Below the pieces are notes generated by a model. The model saw nothing but the letters and a program-made list of their open reading frames with translations. It searched no databases and was not told the origin of the DNA. This document shows, in pieces, positions 17,829 through 26,390 of a DNA stretch of 39,379 nt. Every line of letters starts with the position of its first letter. Positions within the stretch are counted from its first letter, which is position 1. Source of the stretch: Candidatus Abyssobacteria bacterium SURF_17. Its GTDB lineage: Bacteria; Abyssobacteria; SURF-5. Position numbers and translations under genes: made by a program. The stretch is taken from positions 1 to 39,379 of the forward strand of contig QZKI01000098.1 in assembly GCA_003598055.1 (NCBI GenBank), in the 5' to 3' direction.

Positions 17829-18767
17829 ATGATGTCAAGCGCATTGCTTCACGTGGTCACGTATGCGGCATTCATTGTTTTCGTTGTCGCCGTAGCTGTA
17901 CGAATTTATAAGATACAGTCCATGCCCGTCCACTTGAGATGGGACCTCTATCCCGTCGCGCATGAAGGCAAGCGTTCGCATTACGGCGGCTCATATTTTG
18001 AGGAACTCGACTGGTGGAAGAAACCCCGTGAGTTCTCGTGGATTGGTGAACTCAGGGGCATGCTGCCCGAGATGCTGTTCATCAAGGCGCTGTGGGAGAA
18101 TAATCGGCCTCTGTGGTATCGTTCCTTCCCGTTCCATTTCGGCTTGTACATACTCATTGGGTGGGTGGGGCTATTGGTCGTAGGCGCCATTGCTCAGATT
18201 GCAGGAATACCGGTGGAAGCCGGGACCGGCTCGATAGTGGGCGTTGCCATTCATTATCTGACGGTTCTTGCCGGCGCTTTCGGGCTTATTCTGGCGACGA
18301 TCGGCGCTGCTTTACTCCTGCATCGCAGGCTGACGGACCCCGAAGTGGAGGGCTACACCTCGCCCGCGCACATTTTCAATCTCGCTGCTTTCCTCGGCGC
18401 GTTGTTAGTCGGTTTTCTCACCTATATTCTCGTTGACCCCACGTTCGCACTCGCACGCGGCTATGTGCAGAGCCTCATCGTCTTCAATGTGAGCGCGCCG
18501 GTGGGAAGCTCGGCGGTCGCACTCGAGTTTCTCCTTTTCTCGCTGTTGCTCGCGTACGTGCCGCTCACGCATATGTCGCACTTCTTCACGAAATATTTCT
18601 TCTATCATAAGATTCGATGGGATGATGAACCGAACTTCAGGGGCTCGAGGCTGGAAAAAGAGATTACCGAGGCAATCGGCTATCCGGTGACCTGGGCCGC
18701 TCCGCATCTTAAGGCGGACGGCAAGAAGAACTGGGCCGATATCGCCACGGAGGAGGTTGACAAGTAA
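17829..18767 (+). CDS. NarI/DsrM/TmcC-like membrane cytochrome b subunit
   Basis: A 312-residue integral membrane protein of the nitrate reductase gamma-subunit-like superfamily. It has about six hydrophobic segments (about 5-25, 97-122, 134-160, 175-200, 208-228 and 232-255). Several membrane-adjacent histidines (HFGLYIL, HYLTVLAG, HMSHFFTKYFFYH) could ligate b hemes. In this family the subunit exchanges electrons between the menaquinone pool and a cytoplasmic Fe-S subunit. The next gene, overlapping by one base, encodes exactly such a subunit. The pair resembles TmcC-TmcB (also DsrM-DsrK or HmcE-HmcF) of sulfate reducers. The specific complex is an inference. Confidence 0.85.
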   Translation: MMSSALLHVVTYAAFIVFVVAVAVRIYKIQSMPVHLRWDLYPVAHEGKRSHYGGSYFEELDWWKKPREFSWIGELRGMLPEMLFIKALWENNRPLWYRSFPFHFGLYILIGWVGLLVVGAIAQIAGIPVEAGTGSIVGVAIHYLTVLAGAFGLILATIGAALLLHRRLTDPEVEGYTSPAHIFNLAAFLGALLVGFLTYILVDPTFALARGYVQSLIVFNVSAPVGSSAVALEFLLFSLLLAYVPLTHMSHFFTKYFFYHKIRWDDEPNFRGSRLEKEITEAIGYPVTWAAPHLKADGKKNWADIATEEVDK

Positions 18768-20368
18768 TGAAGAAGAAGATCAAGGTGGAGGATATCAGCA
18801 GGCCGACCGAAAAGCTCACGCGCACAGACCCGAAGGATTTCAAGCCGCTGCCGCCTCCGTATGATAAGCCGGAGAATCTTCCCCCGTGGGTTCCGCTCAA
18901 GGTTTCGGATGACATTGAATCGTCTTTGGATGATACCATCGCCGTAGCGGTTCCGAAGCCAAAGACCAAGGAAGAAGAGCAGGAATTGGTCCGGAAGTTC
19001 CTGTCCGGCCTCGAGAAGCTCTTTACGAAGGAGAACAACTGGACATTCCTTCAGTTACTCACGTTGACGATGGAGCATTGTGCCAAATGTCAAACCTGTT
19101 CCGATGCCTGTCACATCTTCGAGGCGAGCGGCCGCAACGAGGTGTACCGGCCTTCCTACCGGTCCGAAGTGCTCCGGCGCATTTACCACAAGTATCTCAA
19201 GCCGGGCGGAAAGTTCTTCGGCAAATGGAAGCACGGCGATATCGATTTGAACTGGACGACCGTCGCCCGGCTCATCGAGCTTTCGTATCGATGCAACATC
19301 TGCCGCCGCTGCGCGCAGACGTGTCCCATCGGCGTTGATAATGCTCTCGTCACCCATGAGCTGCGCAAATTGTTCAGCCAGGAGATGGGCATCGCGGCGC
19401 GTGAACTCCACGAAAAAGGCTCGATGCTTCAGCTTCGCGTCGGCTCGTCGACCGGCATGAACCCGCTCGTCGTCAAGGACAACATGGACTTCATCGATGA
19501 GGACATGTCGGAAAAAACCGGCATGACCATCAAGACCCCGTGGGATAAGGAAGGCGCAGATGTCTTGCTCATCCACAATGCCGGTGAAATCATGGCATGG
19601 CCGGAGAACCCGGGCGCGTTCGCGGTTGTACTCGAGGCGGCCGGAGTGAGCTGGACGCTTTCGAGCGATATTCCCGCGTACGACGGCATCAACTACGGCC
19701 TGTGGTATGATGATTTTCAGCTCGCGCGCGTCGCCATAAAGCACGCGCAGGCCGCCAAGAAACTCGGCGTGAAGAAGATTGTCGTCGGCGAATGCGGCCA
19801 TTCGACGAAATCCCTCATGGTGATTGCGGACCGCGTGCTTACGGGCGACCTGAACGTTCCGCGTGAGAGCGCGATGACGTTCCTCGAGGACCTCGTCTTC
19901 AGCGGGAAGCTCAAGCTCGACCCGTCCAGAAACGACTTCCCCGTCACGCTCCACGACCCGTGCAACATGGTGCGCTTGATGGGAATAGTCGAGCCGCAGC
20001 GAAGAATCCTCCGCCACCTCTGCCCGAAATTCCGCGAGATGGAGCCCCACGGAGTTCACAACTATTGCTGTGGCGGCGGCAGTGGCTTTGCCATCATGAG
20101 CGGATACAATTTCCAATCGTGGCGAAACCACGTATCCGGGCGCAAGAAGCTCGAGCAAGTGCTCAACGCTTTCCAGGATGACCTCAGCCCCGAGACGCAC
20201 AAGTACCTGTGCGCGCCATGCAGCAACTGCAAGGGCCAATTGCGCGACATATTGTTCGCGTACGATGCATGGGAGAAGTGCGGCATCCTGTATGGCGGGC
20301 TCGTCGAACTCATCGTCAACGCTATGACGGATGTCAAGCCCGGATTCATCGAATGGGAATGGCATTGA
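18767..20368 (+). CDS. HdrD/TmcB/DsrK-like iron-sulfur protein
   Basis: A 533-residue cytoplasmic Fe-S protein. The N-terminal 100 residues are charged. Two 4Fe-4S motifs follow: CAKCQTCSDAC (Cys105, 108, 111, 115) and CNICRRCAQTC (Cys176, 179, 182, 186). Then come two CCG domains: HDPCNMVR...CCGGGSGF and CAPCSNCKGQ. The CCG domain is known from heterodisulfide reductase subunits, where it holds a special catalytic cluster. In TmcB/DsrK the equivalent site is thought to reduce a disulfide or pass electrons. It overlaps the membrane subunit gene by one base. No multiheme cytochrome (TmcA) or TmcD gene is adjacent. Confidence 0.88.
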   Translation: MKKKIKVEDISRPTEKLTRTDPKDFKPLPPPYDKPENLPPWVPLKVSDDIESSLDDTIAVAVPKPKTKEEEQELVRKFLSGLEKLFTKENNWTFLQLLTLTMEHCAKCQTCSDACHIFEASGRNEVYRPSYRSEVLRRIYHKYLKPGGKFFGKWKHGDIDLNWTTVARLIELSYRCNICRRCAQTCPIGVDNALVTHELRKLFSQEMGIAARELHEKGSMLQLRVGSSTGMNPLVVKDNMDFIDEDMSEKTGMTIKTPWDKEGADVLLIHNAGEIMAWPENPGAFAVVLEAAGVSWTLSSDIPAYDGINYGLWYDDFQLARVAIKHAQAAKKLGVKKIVVGECGHSTKSLMVIADRVLTGDLNVPRESAMTFLEDLVFSGKLKLDPSRNDFPVTLHDPCNMVRLMGIVEPQRRILRHLCPKFREMEPHGVHNYCCGGGSGFAIMSGYNFQSWRNHVSGRKKLEQVLNAFQDDLSPETHKYLCAPCSNCKGQLRDILFAYDAWEKCGILYGGLVELIVNAMTDVKPGFIEWEWH

Positions 20369-20398
20369 TGCCCGTAGTCGCAATCGAAGCTCTCCTTT

Positions 20399-20426
20399 TG
20401 TCATTCCCGCTTTCGCGGGAATCCAG
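20399..20426. repeat. GTCATTCCCGC...GCGGGAAT palindrome
   Basis: ATTCCCGC-TTTC-GCGGGAAT is a perfect hairpin of a type common in many bacterial intergenic regions. It is the first of four palindromes between the Fe-S protein and response regulator genes. Confidence 0.7.
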
Positions 20427-20490
20427 TGTCGACGGAAGGAGACATCACGCCCGCAGAGCGCGACAATCTGCGAGGTGCCTTGTGAACCTT

Positions 20491-20510
20491 GTACGGGCGA
20501 GCGCGCTCGC
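20491..20510. repeat. GTACGGGCGAGCGCGCTCGC palindrome
   Basis: GCGAGC and GCTCGC form the stem after a GTACG start; a short member of the GTAC/GTAG family. Confidence 0.6.
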
Positions 20511-20534
20511 GGCGCATTGCGAGGAAATTGCCCT

Positions 20535-20560
20535 TGTAGGCGCAGGCCCCCGCGCCTGCC
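20535..20560. repeat. GTAGGCGCAGG palindrome
   Basis: GGCGCAGG, a C-rich loop and CGCGCCTGCC form an imperfect stem after GTAG. Confidence 0.6.
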
Positions 20561-20618
20561 CAAACGCCGAACAAGGGGGGCACGACATAAGAATAGCTTT
20601 GGGGTTCCGACTGTTCTC

Positions 20619-20648
20619 TGTAGTGGTCGTTCGCGAACGACCCCTACA
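20619..20648. repeat. GTAGTGGTCGTTCGCGAACGACCCCTAC palindrome
   Basis: TGTAG and CTACA bracket an almost perfect GGTCGTTC-GCGAACGACC stem. It matches 13647-13686 and 32914-32941 and lies about 50 bases before the response regulator start. Confidence 0.8.
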
Positions 20649-20701
20649 AAGCCGGAGACCGTCTATCTGGATGTGCTGACCGGAACGAAAGGATGAACGC
20701 G

Positions 20702-21112
20702 ATGGCGAACGCAAAGAAGAAGATTCTGGTGCTCGATGACGAGCCGGATGTGGTGACGTACCTCGTGAGCCTCCTCGAGGACAACGATTACATCGTCGTC
20801 TCCGCCATGGACGGCAAAGCGGGGATGGAAAAGGCGAAATCCGAGAAACCCGACCTCATCACGCTCGACATCTCCATGCCCGAGAAGTCCGGCATCCGGT
20901 TCTATCGAGAGATAAAGGCCGACCCCGAGCTGAAGAAGATACCGATTGTGATTGTGACCGGTGTCTCGAGCACGCAGGACGCCGGCACCGGCAAAGATTT
21001 CGAGCGGTTCCTCGGCACGCGCAAGCAAGTGCCTCCGCCCGAAGGCTTCATCATGAAGCCCATCGAGGAGGCCGAACTCCTCGGCACCGTCAAAAAGCTG
21101 CTGAACGCATAG
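20702..21112 (+). CDS. Single-domain response regulator
   Basis: A 136-residue receiver domain without an output domain. Acidic residues DDE (12-14) and phospho-acceptor Asp56 (DLITLDISMPEKSG) are present. The conserved Thr is in IVIVTG and the Lys in GFIMKP. A longer than usual segment (DAGTGKDFERFLGTRKQVPP) lies between the last two strands. ATG 20702 is chosen over 20693 because GAAAGG lies nine bases before it. It follows the TmcB-like gene by 333 bases on the same strand. Response regulators also neighbour tmc genes in sulfate reducers as I recall, but a functional link here is inference. No histidine kinase is encoded nearby. Confidence 0.88.
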   Translation: MANAKKKILVLDDEPDVVTYLVSLLEDNDYIVVSAMDGKAGMEKAKSEKPDLITLDISMPEKSGIRFYREIKADPELKKIPIVIVTGVSSTQDAGTGKDFERFLGTRKQVPPPEGFIMKPIEEAELLGTVKKLLNA

Positions 21113-21138
21113 GTATCATACTCCACTGAGAATTACAG

Positions 21139-21174
21139 AAGGGTATTCCAACCGCGGAATGCCCTTTCTTGTTT
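21139..21174 (+). terminator. Intrinsic terminator after the response regulator
   Basis: AAGGGTATTCC, a six-base loop and GGAATGCCCTT form a stem followed by the T-rich TCTTGTTT. Confidence 0.75.
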
Positions 21175-21192
21175 GATTCCTCTTCCACGCCT

Positions 21193-21217
21193 GTAGAGGC
21201 GAACCTCGTGTTCGCCC
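21193..21217. repeat. GTAGAGGCGAAC palindrome
   Basis: GGCGAAC and GTTCGCC form a stem after GTAGA; an eroded member of the short palindrome family. Confidence 0.55.
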
Positions 21218-21226
21218 ATTCTTTCT

Positions 21227-21285
21227 GCCACGAAAGGACACGAAAGCTCTGACCATTTTTCGTGCCTTTTGTGCTATTTCGTGGC
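21227..21285. repeat. CACGAAA long hairpin
   Basis: GCCACGAAA (21227-21235) pairs with TTTCGTGGC (21277-21285), and an inner ACACGAAA pairs in part with TTTCGTGCC. It forms a large imperfect hairpin with no T-run. Confidence 0.6.
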
Positions 21286-21904
21286 TACAATCATTAACTT
21301 CTTTCGGGAACCACGGATGGACACAGATTCACTCGGATTCCAATCCAAAATCGGAAACCCAAAATCTAAAATCCGTTGAGCCGTCCATGCTGTCCATATC
21401 GTCCACGCGCCTGCGCGTCACACCAAAAACGCAGGAACCGCCGATTCTCGCCTCCACAAGAATGACATTAAAGAAGGTGAATTCGTGTGATTCGTTCCAT
21501 TCGTGACGTTCGTGATCCAGAGTTTCTTCTTCTTTGGTTTGGTTGCGGCTTTGCCAGGATTTGTCGTCTTATGTCTCTTTCAATCCAAAATCGATTCATT
21601 CGTGCTCCAATTTCCATAGAAAAAATACGAAAAGATGCGTCACTTGCGTCACGAATTCGCAAAATCGTGGACCACGCTCCTTCGCAACTTATTTCGAATC
21701 AACTTCTTGTGCATCCCCTCTCGACTTTCGATTTTCGATTCTCGCCCGTTCTTTTGATTTCCGAGATGCGTCACGATGCGTCACTTGCCTCACGGTCCCC
21801 GCGCGGATTGGAACTTCCTCGGGACTGTCCCCGTCCCGCTCCGCGCAGAGCGTTTGGATTGAAGGGAGGTTCAGAATGTTCAGAACAGGAGAGTGGCCGC
21901 CCTC

Positions 21905-23575
21905 TTAGCCTTGATCACCCGATTTTCGCGAGTCTTGCGAACGGATATCAGGCGGTTCGGCCTTCTGCACGGCCTGTGGGGTCCAGAGGTAGAGGGTGTG
22001 CCCGGTTTCTCGGTCGCCGTCGAAATGCACGTTTGTGATGCGGGGGAAATAGAGCTTGAATAGGTGTTTTTTCCTTACGAAGAGTCCTGCGGAGAACTCG
22101 GGAAAGGGAGCGGCGGGACCGTCCTGAAAATGATACACCTGTTCCGGTGAATAGGTCGGGGAGTTCAGAAAGCGCGTCATAGAGTCTCGGTACTGCAGTG
22201 TCCGTTGATACAACTTGAGATGTTCTTGCTTCCTGTAGGCCGCCATGCTGCTGATTGTCCGTGCGTTGCCCATGTTGAGCGTGAGCACCGCTGCGCCGAG
22301 GACCGCCCAGGGAAGAATGCGAGAGAAGGGGAATCGGCGAGCGCCATTGCGGCTCAGGAAAAGAGGAGGCGACAGGAGAAGTCCAAACGCGATGGATGTT
22401 GCCGCAACGGGGTAGCAGAAGAAGCGCCAGTGCAGGATCGAATCAATCCACGGGGCCAGAAGGAGATTGATATGTATCCGCCACACGAGGGGAATGGCAA
22501 ACATCATGAATCCAAGCATCAGCCAAAACGCGGCGATGTACGTTTCCCGCATCTTGAAGATGATTCCCTTCAATAGTAACAGGGAGAACACGCAGAGGAC
22601 CAGCACGTAATGTCTCGCAGGGAACGGCAACATCCGTTGAATGGCGGCCAGATAGAAGTCGGGTGACATGCTCGTTACGGCGCGAACGTTATCCGCGAAT
22701 GTAGATTCAACATAGCGCATAGCCCACGACGTTTGGTAGAGAAAGTACTTACTATTGAGGTACTCGCGCAGCAGCAAGTAACCGGTCACGATACCGACGA
22801 AGGGGAGAATAATTCTTAGGTGTAGCGACACGCTCCCCCCGAGTTTTCTTTTCCAGAGCAGCCGAGCATACAGATACAGCCAAACGCCGATGCCGGCAAA
22901 CGCGGCAATGCTGAAGAAACCGAGGCTGACGAGGAAACACAGCAGTCCTCTGTAGTAGAACTTAAGGGAAGTCTTAGGCGCCGCCGAGACAGTTGCGCCA
23001 TGGTTGGCGGGGCGAAGAGCCGCGCTGACTTGACTGCCTTGCGAAGCGTTCCAAGTAGGCGAATGTTCGGGAGTATCTTCGTCCAACGTTTTAGCAAACG
23101 CGTCAAAGCAAATACTCATGAGCAGGAAAAACGTCAGACTCATTGTCCAGTGCCCATTTATGCACCAAAGGATGCAACTCGACGGTTGCAGTGAACTTCC
23201 GTAGGCGAGCGCGGCAATGGCCGAGAGAGCAATGGAACTCGTGTGTGTGTGAACAATATGGAAAATGAGCCAGCAGTTTGCGAGATGGAAAAGGAGGATG
23301 CCGAGCCGAATGAGGGTTGAAGTCTCGAACAGATAGTAAAGCCCTCCCATGAACAGGCGATAGAGAGGCAGAAAATGGTCATTCCATGGCACTATGAGCG
23401 ATTCGAGCAAACCGAATTCTTTGACCTGCGATAAGAAGAGATAGTCGTCCGACTCATAACGGTCAAGGGACACGGTAGGCAAATAAACGAACGCGCTCAG
23501 GGCAATAACGAGGCCAATAACGGCGAGGCGAAGAAGGGGCCGGTGATTATGCGATGTGGATAAGCGTAAGCGCAT
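21905..23575 (-). CDS. GT-C type membrane glycosyltransferase-like protein
   Basis: A 556-residue polytopic protein with about ten or more hydrophobic segments and a hydrophilic C-terminal tail after about residue 450. The first extracytoplasmic loop after helix 1 contains RYESDDYLFL (Asp43, Asp44), the position where GT-C glycosyltransferases using lipid-linked sugars carry their acidic catalytic motif. A soluble insertion at about residues 170-200 is poorly conserved in appearance. It is the last gene of the leftward cassette, so a role in surface-glycan or lipid glycosylation is inferred. No specific substrate is suggested. The start at 23575 has only a weak ribosome site. Confidence 0.7.
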   Translation of the reverse strand: MRLRLSTSHNHRPLLRLAVIGLVIALSAFVYLPTVSLDRYESDDYLFLSQVKEFGLLESLIVPWNDHFLPLYRLFMGGLYYLFETSTLIRLGILLFHLANCWLIFHIVHTHTSSIALSAIAALAYGSSLQPSSCILWCINGHWTMSLTFFLLMSICFDAFAKTLDEDTPEHSPTWNASQGSQVSAALRPANHGATVSAAPKTSLKFYYRGLLCFLVSLGFFSIAAFAGIGVWLYLYARLLWKRKLGGSVSLHLRIILPFVGIVTGYLLLREYLNSKYFLYQTSWAMRYVESTFADNVRAVTSMSPDFYLAAIQRMLPFPARHYVLVLCVFSLLLLKGIIFKMRETYIAAFWLMLGFMMFAIPLVWRIHINLLLAPWIDSILHWRFFCYPVAATSIAFGLLLSPPLFLSRNGARRFPFSRILPWAVLGAAVLTLNMGNARTISSMAAYRKQEHLKLYQRTLQYRDSMTRFLNSPTYSPEQVYHFQDGPAAPFPEFSAGLFVRKKHLFKLYFPRITNVHFDGDRETGHTLYLWTPQAVQKAEPPDIRSQDSRKSGDQG

Positions 23576-23708
23576 GATGTTTCGTTATTGCCTTGTCGGT
23601 TGCATACGTCCGGTGACTCTGACCGCTCTGCGGTGCATTATGGAAGCCCCGTCTCGAGATACATTTCTGCCTGAGGCGCCGTATTGTTTGCAGGCACGTG
23701 GCATATTG

Positions 23709-25070
23709 TCACTGCCTCATCCCATTAATGGGTGGCTCTCTCCGTCGCTCGACAATTCGGCGGTATGGCTCGTAGAGGGCACTGGCAACCAGCACGGAGA
23801 GCGCGGGATGCAAGGGCGAGCAGTAGCGCAGAATTGAGTATGCATGGGTAAGCGAGTAGAGCGCAGAGAACGCCAGCGCAAGGCCCACGATGAGGAATAC
23901 CTCATTTCTATTTCGTATAGCGATGTATGTGCCGATAATCAGAAGAAGGTTGAAGAGAACCAGATAGTAACGTGAAAACTCGAAATACAGCAAGTCGAAG
24001 TCGAAAGAGAACGCGGCTGGATGCGGATGTGTCCAATAGTTGTATGTAAACCAGAAGTAGAACAGCGATTTCAGGCGGAGGACCAGGAAATCGAACGGGT
24101 GTTCCCGAATGAACGTAAGGCCGGCCCCGATGAGATATTCGTTTCTTTCAGCCTCGTTCATCCCGCGCATCTCTACTTCCATTGCCGGTGTCGGCCAATG
24201 CGTCGAATCGCCGTCATTGGCGGCGAGGCTGCCCGTGGCCTTCTCGTTATTGCCTTGCCAAAAATTCACTCCAAACGAGGTATCTACGGGGATGAATTTG
24301 TTGAAAACCACATAGTTTCGGATTGTCCACGGCAAGACCGTAACTATAGCGAGTGTGCAGAGGAGGCCGATGCACGAGAGTCTCTTTCTTAGGCTGATGC
24401 TCCTGAGAGCGCAAAGCCACAGGAGGGTCACGGGCAAGAAGGTGAGGATCACCGGTTTCACCAGAGCGCCGACCCCGAAGAGGAATCCCGAGAAGGCTGC
24501 GTATCGTCTCAATTGAAACACCTGTATCTTGTAGAGATTCACGAGGAGCACGAGCATGATGCCCGTGAGAAAGACCTCCGGCAGCAGTCGAAAATTCTGG
24601 GTAATCACAAAGTAGTCAGTGATGAGAACGAGGACCGAGATTGCGGCAACCGCCGGGGAGAAGATGTGTTTGGCAATCCGATAGACGGGGAAACAGAAGA
24701 GTGAGGTGATCACTATGTGGATGTAATAGGCAAACAGATAATGGTCGGCGGATAATCCGAGGTACTTCATGAGGAATGCGAGGTAAGCCACGTAGAGGGG
24801 CGCACGATATGCAGATGGACCAGCCCATGAAAAAAAGGAACTTTCTTCTATGACAAACCCTTTGCCGCCGGCAAGCCAGATCGCCATCAGGCCGTGTTCG
24901 AAGAATGTATTCCATGGCGGAGATGCCTTGTACAGGAAATAAAGCTGAATGAGGAACGAACTGACGCAACAAAAGAGGAGGAAGAGCAGCTCTCTGTTGG
25001 TCAGGGAAACCAGCGTGCATCGAGGCAAGGAAGCCGAAACGATTTTCTGGAGCCTTTGGCGTATCGGCAT
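23709..25070 (-). CDS. GT39/PMT-like membrane glycosyltransferase
   Basis: A 453-residue polytopic protein resembling the dolichyl-phosphate-mannose mannosyltransferase/ArnT superfamily (PMT_2 type). After helix 1 the loop contains FFEHGLMAIWLAGGKGF and later GPSAYRAPLYVAYLAFL, the pattern seen in this superfamily. A lumenal segment around residues 265-320 separates the helices. The start MPIRQRLQKI at 25070 is chosen; the longer frame from 25187 would run into the preceding gene's 3' end and adds polar residues without a signal. It begins 32 bases after the SGNH gene, in the same operon. Confidence 0.75.
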   Translation of the reverse strand: MPIRQRLQKIVSASLPRCTLVSLTNRELLFLLFCCVSSFLIQLYFLYKASPPWNTFFEHGLMAIWLAGGKGFVIEESSFFSWAGPSAYRAPLYVAYLAFLMKYLGLSADHYLFAYYIHIVITSLFCFPVYRIAKHIFSPAVAAISVLVLITDYFVITQNFRLLPEVFLTGIMLVLLVNLYKIQVFQLRRYAAFSGFLFGVGALVKPVILTFLPVTLLWLCALRSISLRKRLSCIGLLCTLAIVTVLPWTIRNYVVFNKFIPVDTSFGVNFWQGNNEKATGSLAANDGDSTHWPTPAMEVEMRGMNEAERNEYLIGAGLTFIREHPFDFLVLRLKSLFYFWFTYNYWTHPHPAAFSFDFDLLYFEFSRYYLVLFNLLLIIGTYIAIRNRNEVFLIVGLALAFSALYSLTHAYSILRYCSPLHPALSVLVASALYEPYRRIVERRREPPINGMRQ

Positions 25071-25102
25071 TTGTTTGCTGTTCCTCGAACCGTCGCTATA
25101 CC

Positions 25103-26254
25103 TTAGAGTGCGCGACTCTTCTTCAGGATGGCAATGATTTCCGGCGCAAGAGCCTGCCCTATCTTTTTCCTGCCTTCGACGGTGCAATGTCCAAGCCAGT
25201 CGTTGAAGTGTTCATGCTCGAGCGCGCCGGAAAGGTCTACGAGGCGTATATTGTGCCCGCTGGTTGCCCTGATGATACGCTCCCTTGAGCGGTCAAACGC
25301 AGCCTGATCCCATATTCCGAGATTTGCAAGATATTCCTTGTCCATCGGCCAGATATAGAAAAGCACCTGTGTCTTACCTTCGGACACCGTTTCGACGAAG
25401 GCAACGAGGTCGCGAAATGTCGGATTGGAATCTGTAATTATCATGGGAAAAGTGGCAGCCACCCCTGCCGCGTCGGAGGTAAATTTCTCAGTGCTCTTGG
25501 GAGAGATTTCCTCTTGTCCCCATTCTGAAATAAGCTGGAGAGTCAACTCTCTTACCTTTTGCGCTTTCAGCGAAGCGTTGCCATCTGGGGAGAGCTTGAA
25601 AAAAGACTGCGCATTCTCTACTAGCCAACTCTTGATTCCCATCGGAATGAGGCCGTAGTAGTAAGCCTTGTATTCGAGCTGCCGCACCCTTGATATCCCT
25701 CTTGATGCTAACGGGTCATGGTGGTCGCTGGAGGACTTGTTGCGTTGTGGGACAAGAGCAGCGAGTTCGGGATAGAACCAGACAGCTTCCTTTCGCCAAT
25801 AGTCCCCGAACCATCGCCAGTTAACTGGAACAACGATGAGTTGAGGGGAATACTTGAGCGCTTCAAAGTAGAGGCAGTAATAGTCGAACATTGCGGCTCC
25901 CACAAAGGGCCACTCGATGAATCCCAACTCTGGCCGGGCATTGTGCGCATCCAACAAATCCTGGATGCTTTCCGCCAAGTAGACTTTTGACCGCGAGGGA
26001 TCTGTATCGTCGGCGGGTAACAGGTAGTTCGAATCGCCGAAGCTGATGATTCGTACTGCATTCTCATATTTCGGCAAATTCTTACCCGGATGCTTCCTGA
26101 ATACCACTGCATAAGGCTTGCTTCTGCTTGCGTGCGCGAGCACAGGGTCCATGCCGATGCAGAGCAAGCAGACGATGGGCGCCAGTGCCAACCAGACCAG
26201 GTAGTAGGCTGCGATCTTCACGGAAGCTGCACTTGTGACTGTTCTCAGGCGCAT
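25103..26254 (-). CDS. SGNH/AlgX-AlgJ-like acyltransferase partner, copy 2
   Basis: A 383-residue protein with an N-terminal signal anchor (about residues 12-34) and an extracytoplasmic SGNH-hydrolase-like domain. Block I is IISFGDSNYL with the nucleophile Ser in GDSN. The C-terminal block is DWLGHC, providing Asp and His of a catalytic triad. Such proteins partner MBOAT acyltransferases (AlgI with AlgJ/AlgX, DltB with DltD, PatA with PatB) and pass acyl groups to glycans. It is a tandem paralogue of 26391-27551; their first 20 residues are identical, while the middle differs. A short MBOAT-derived reading frame overlaps its start by 10 bases. Confidence 0.8.
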   Translation of the reverse strand: MRLRTVTSAASVKIAAYYLVWLALAPIVCLLCIGMDPVLAHASRSKPYAVVFRKHPGKNLPKYENAVRIISFGDSNYLLPADDTDPSRSKVYLAESIQDLLDAHNARPELGFIEWPFVGAAMFDYYCLYFEALKYSPQLIVVPVNWRWFGDYWRKEAVWFYPELAALVPQRNKSSSDHHDPLASRGISRVRQLEYKAYYYGLIPMGIKSWLVENAQSFFKLSPDGNASLKAQKVRELTLQLISEWGQEEISPKSTEKFTSDAAGVAATFPMIITDSNPTFRDLVAFVETVSEGKTQVLFYIWPMDKEYLANLGIWDQAAFDRSRERIIRATSGHNIRLVDLSGALEHEHFNDWLGHCTVEGRKKIGQALAPEIIAILKKSRAL

Positions 26255-26385
26255 GGTCGAGCCGAATGACCAAGACGGAGGCTTAACCCCACAAGAATAT
26301 GGACACGATGGGAGTGGGGAGCTGACCAGGATAAAATGAGGGCGATCATGAGAAACGCTCTGAATGCTGCGCTATTGAATGACAT
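26245..26385 (-). pseudogene. Collapsed MBOAT gene remnant (46 codons)
   Basis: From the ATG at 26385 the frame reads MSFNSAAFRAFLMIALILSW, followed by SAPHSHRVHILVG. This closely matches the first 35 codons of the intact MBOAT gene (start 28967), including the DNA. After AGCCTC the match jumps to sequence resembling the bases just before the other SGNH gene's start, so the rest of the gene (over 1.2 kb) is deleted. The remaining frame stays open for 46 codons and stops inside the start of the next gene. It keeps the first membrane helix and may be translated, though no function is implied. Confidence 0.8.
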
Positions 26386-26390
26386 TCGTG

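Larger units (their letters stand above)
21175..21904. other. 730-bp non-coding region rich in short repeats
   Basis: It contains a GTAG palindrome, a long CACGAAA hairpin and repeated AATCCAAAATC/CGTCACTTGC words. Frames here (such as one at 21487-22038) have no ribosome site, no family resemblance and a repetitive composition, so no gene is called. It separates the response regulator from the convergent glycan cassette. Confidence 0.55.

Noticed and set aside
19055-20563. 502-codon minus-strand frame opposite the Fe-S protein gene
   Set aside because: A shadow frame: the plus strand encodes clear 4Fe-4S and CCG motifs, and the long antisense frame reflects codon bias in GC-rich DNA.
21487-22038. 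183-codon plus-strand frame overlapping the end of the glycosyltransferase gene
   Set aside because: The frame is built from repetitive intergenic words, has no ribosome site, and runs antisense into a gene with clear membrane-protein composition.
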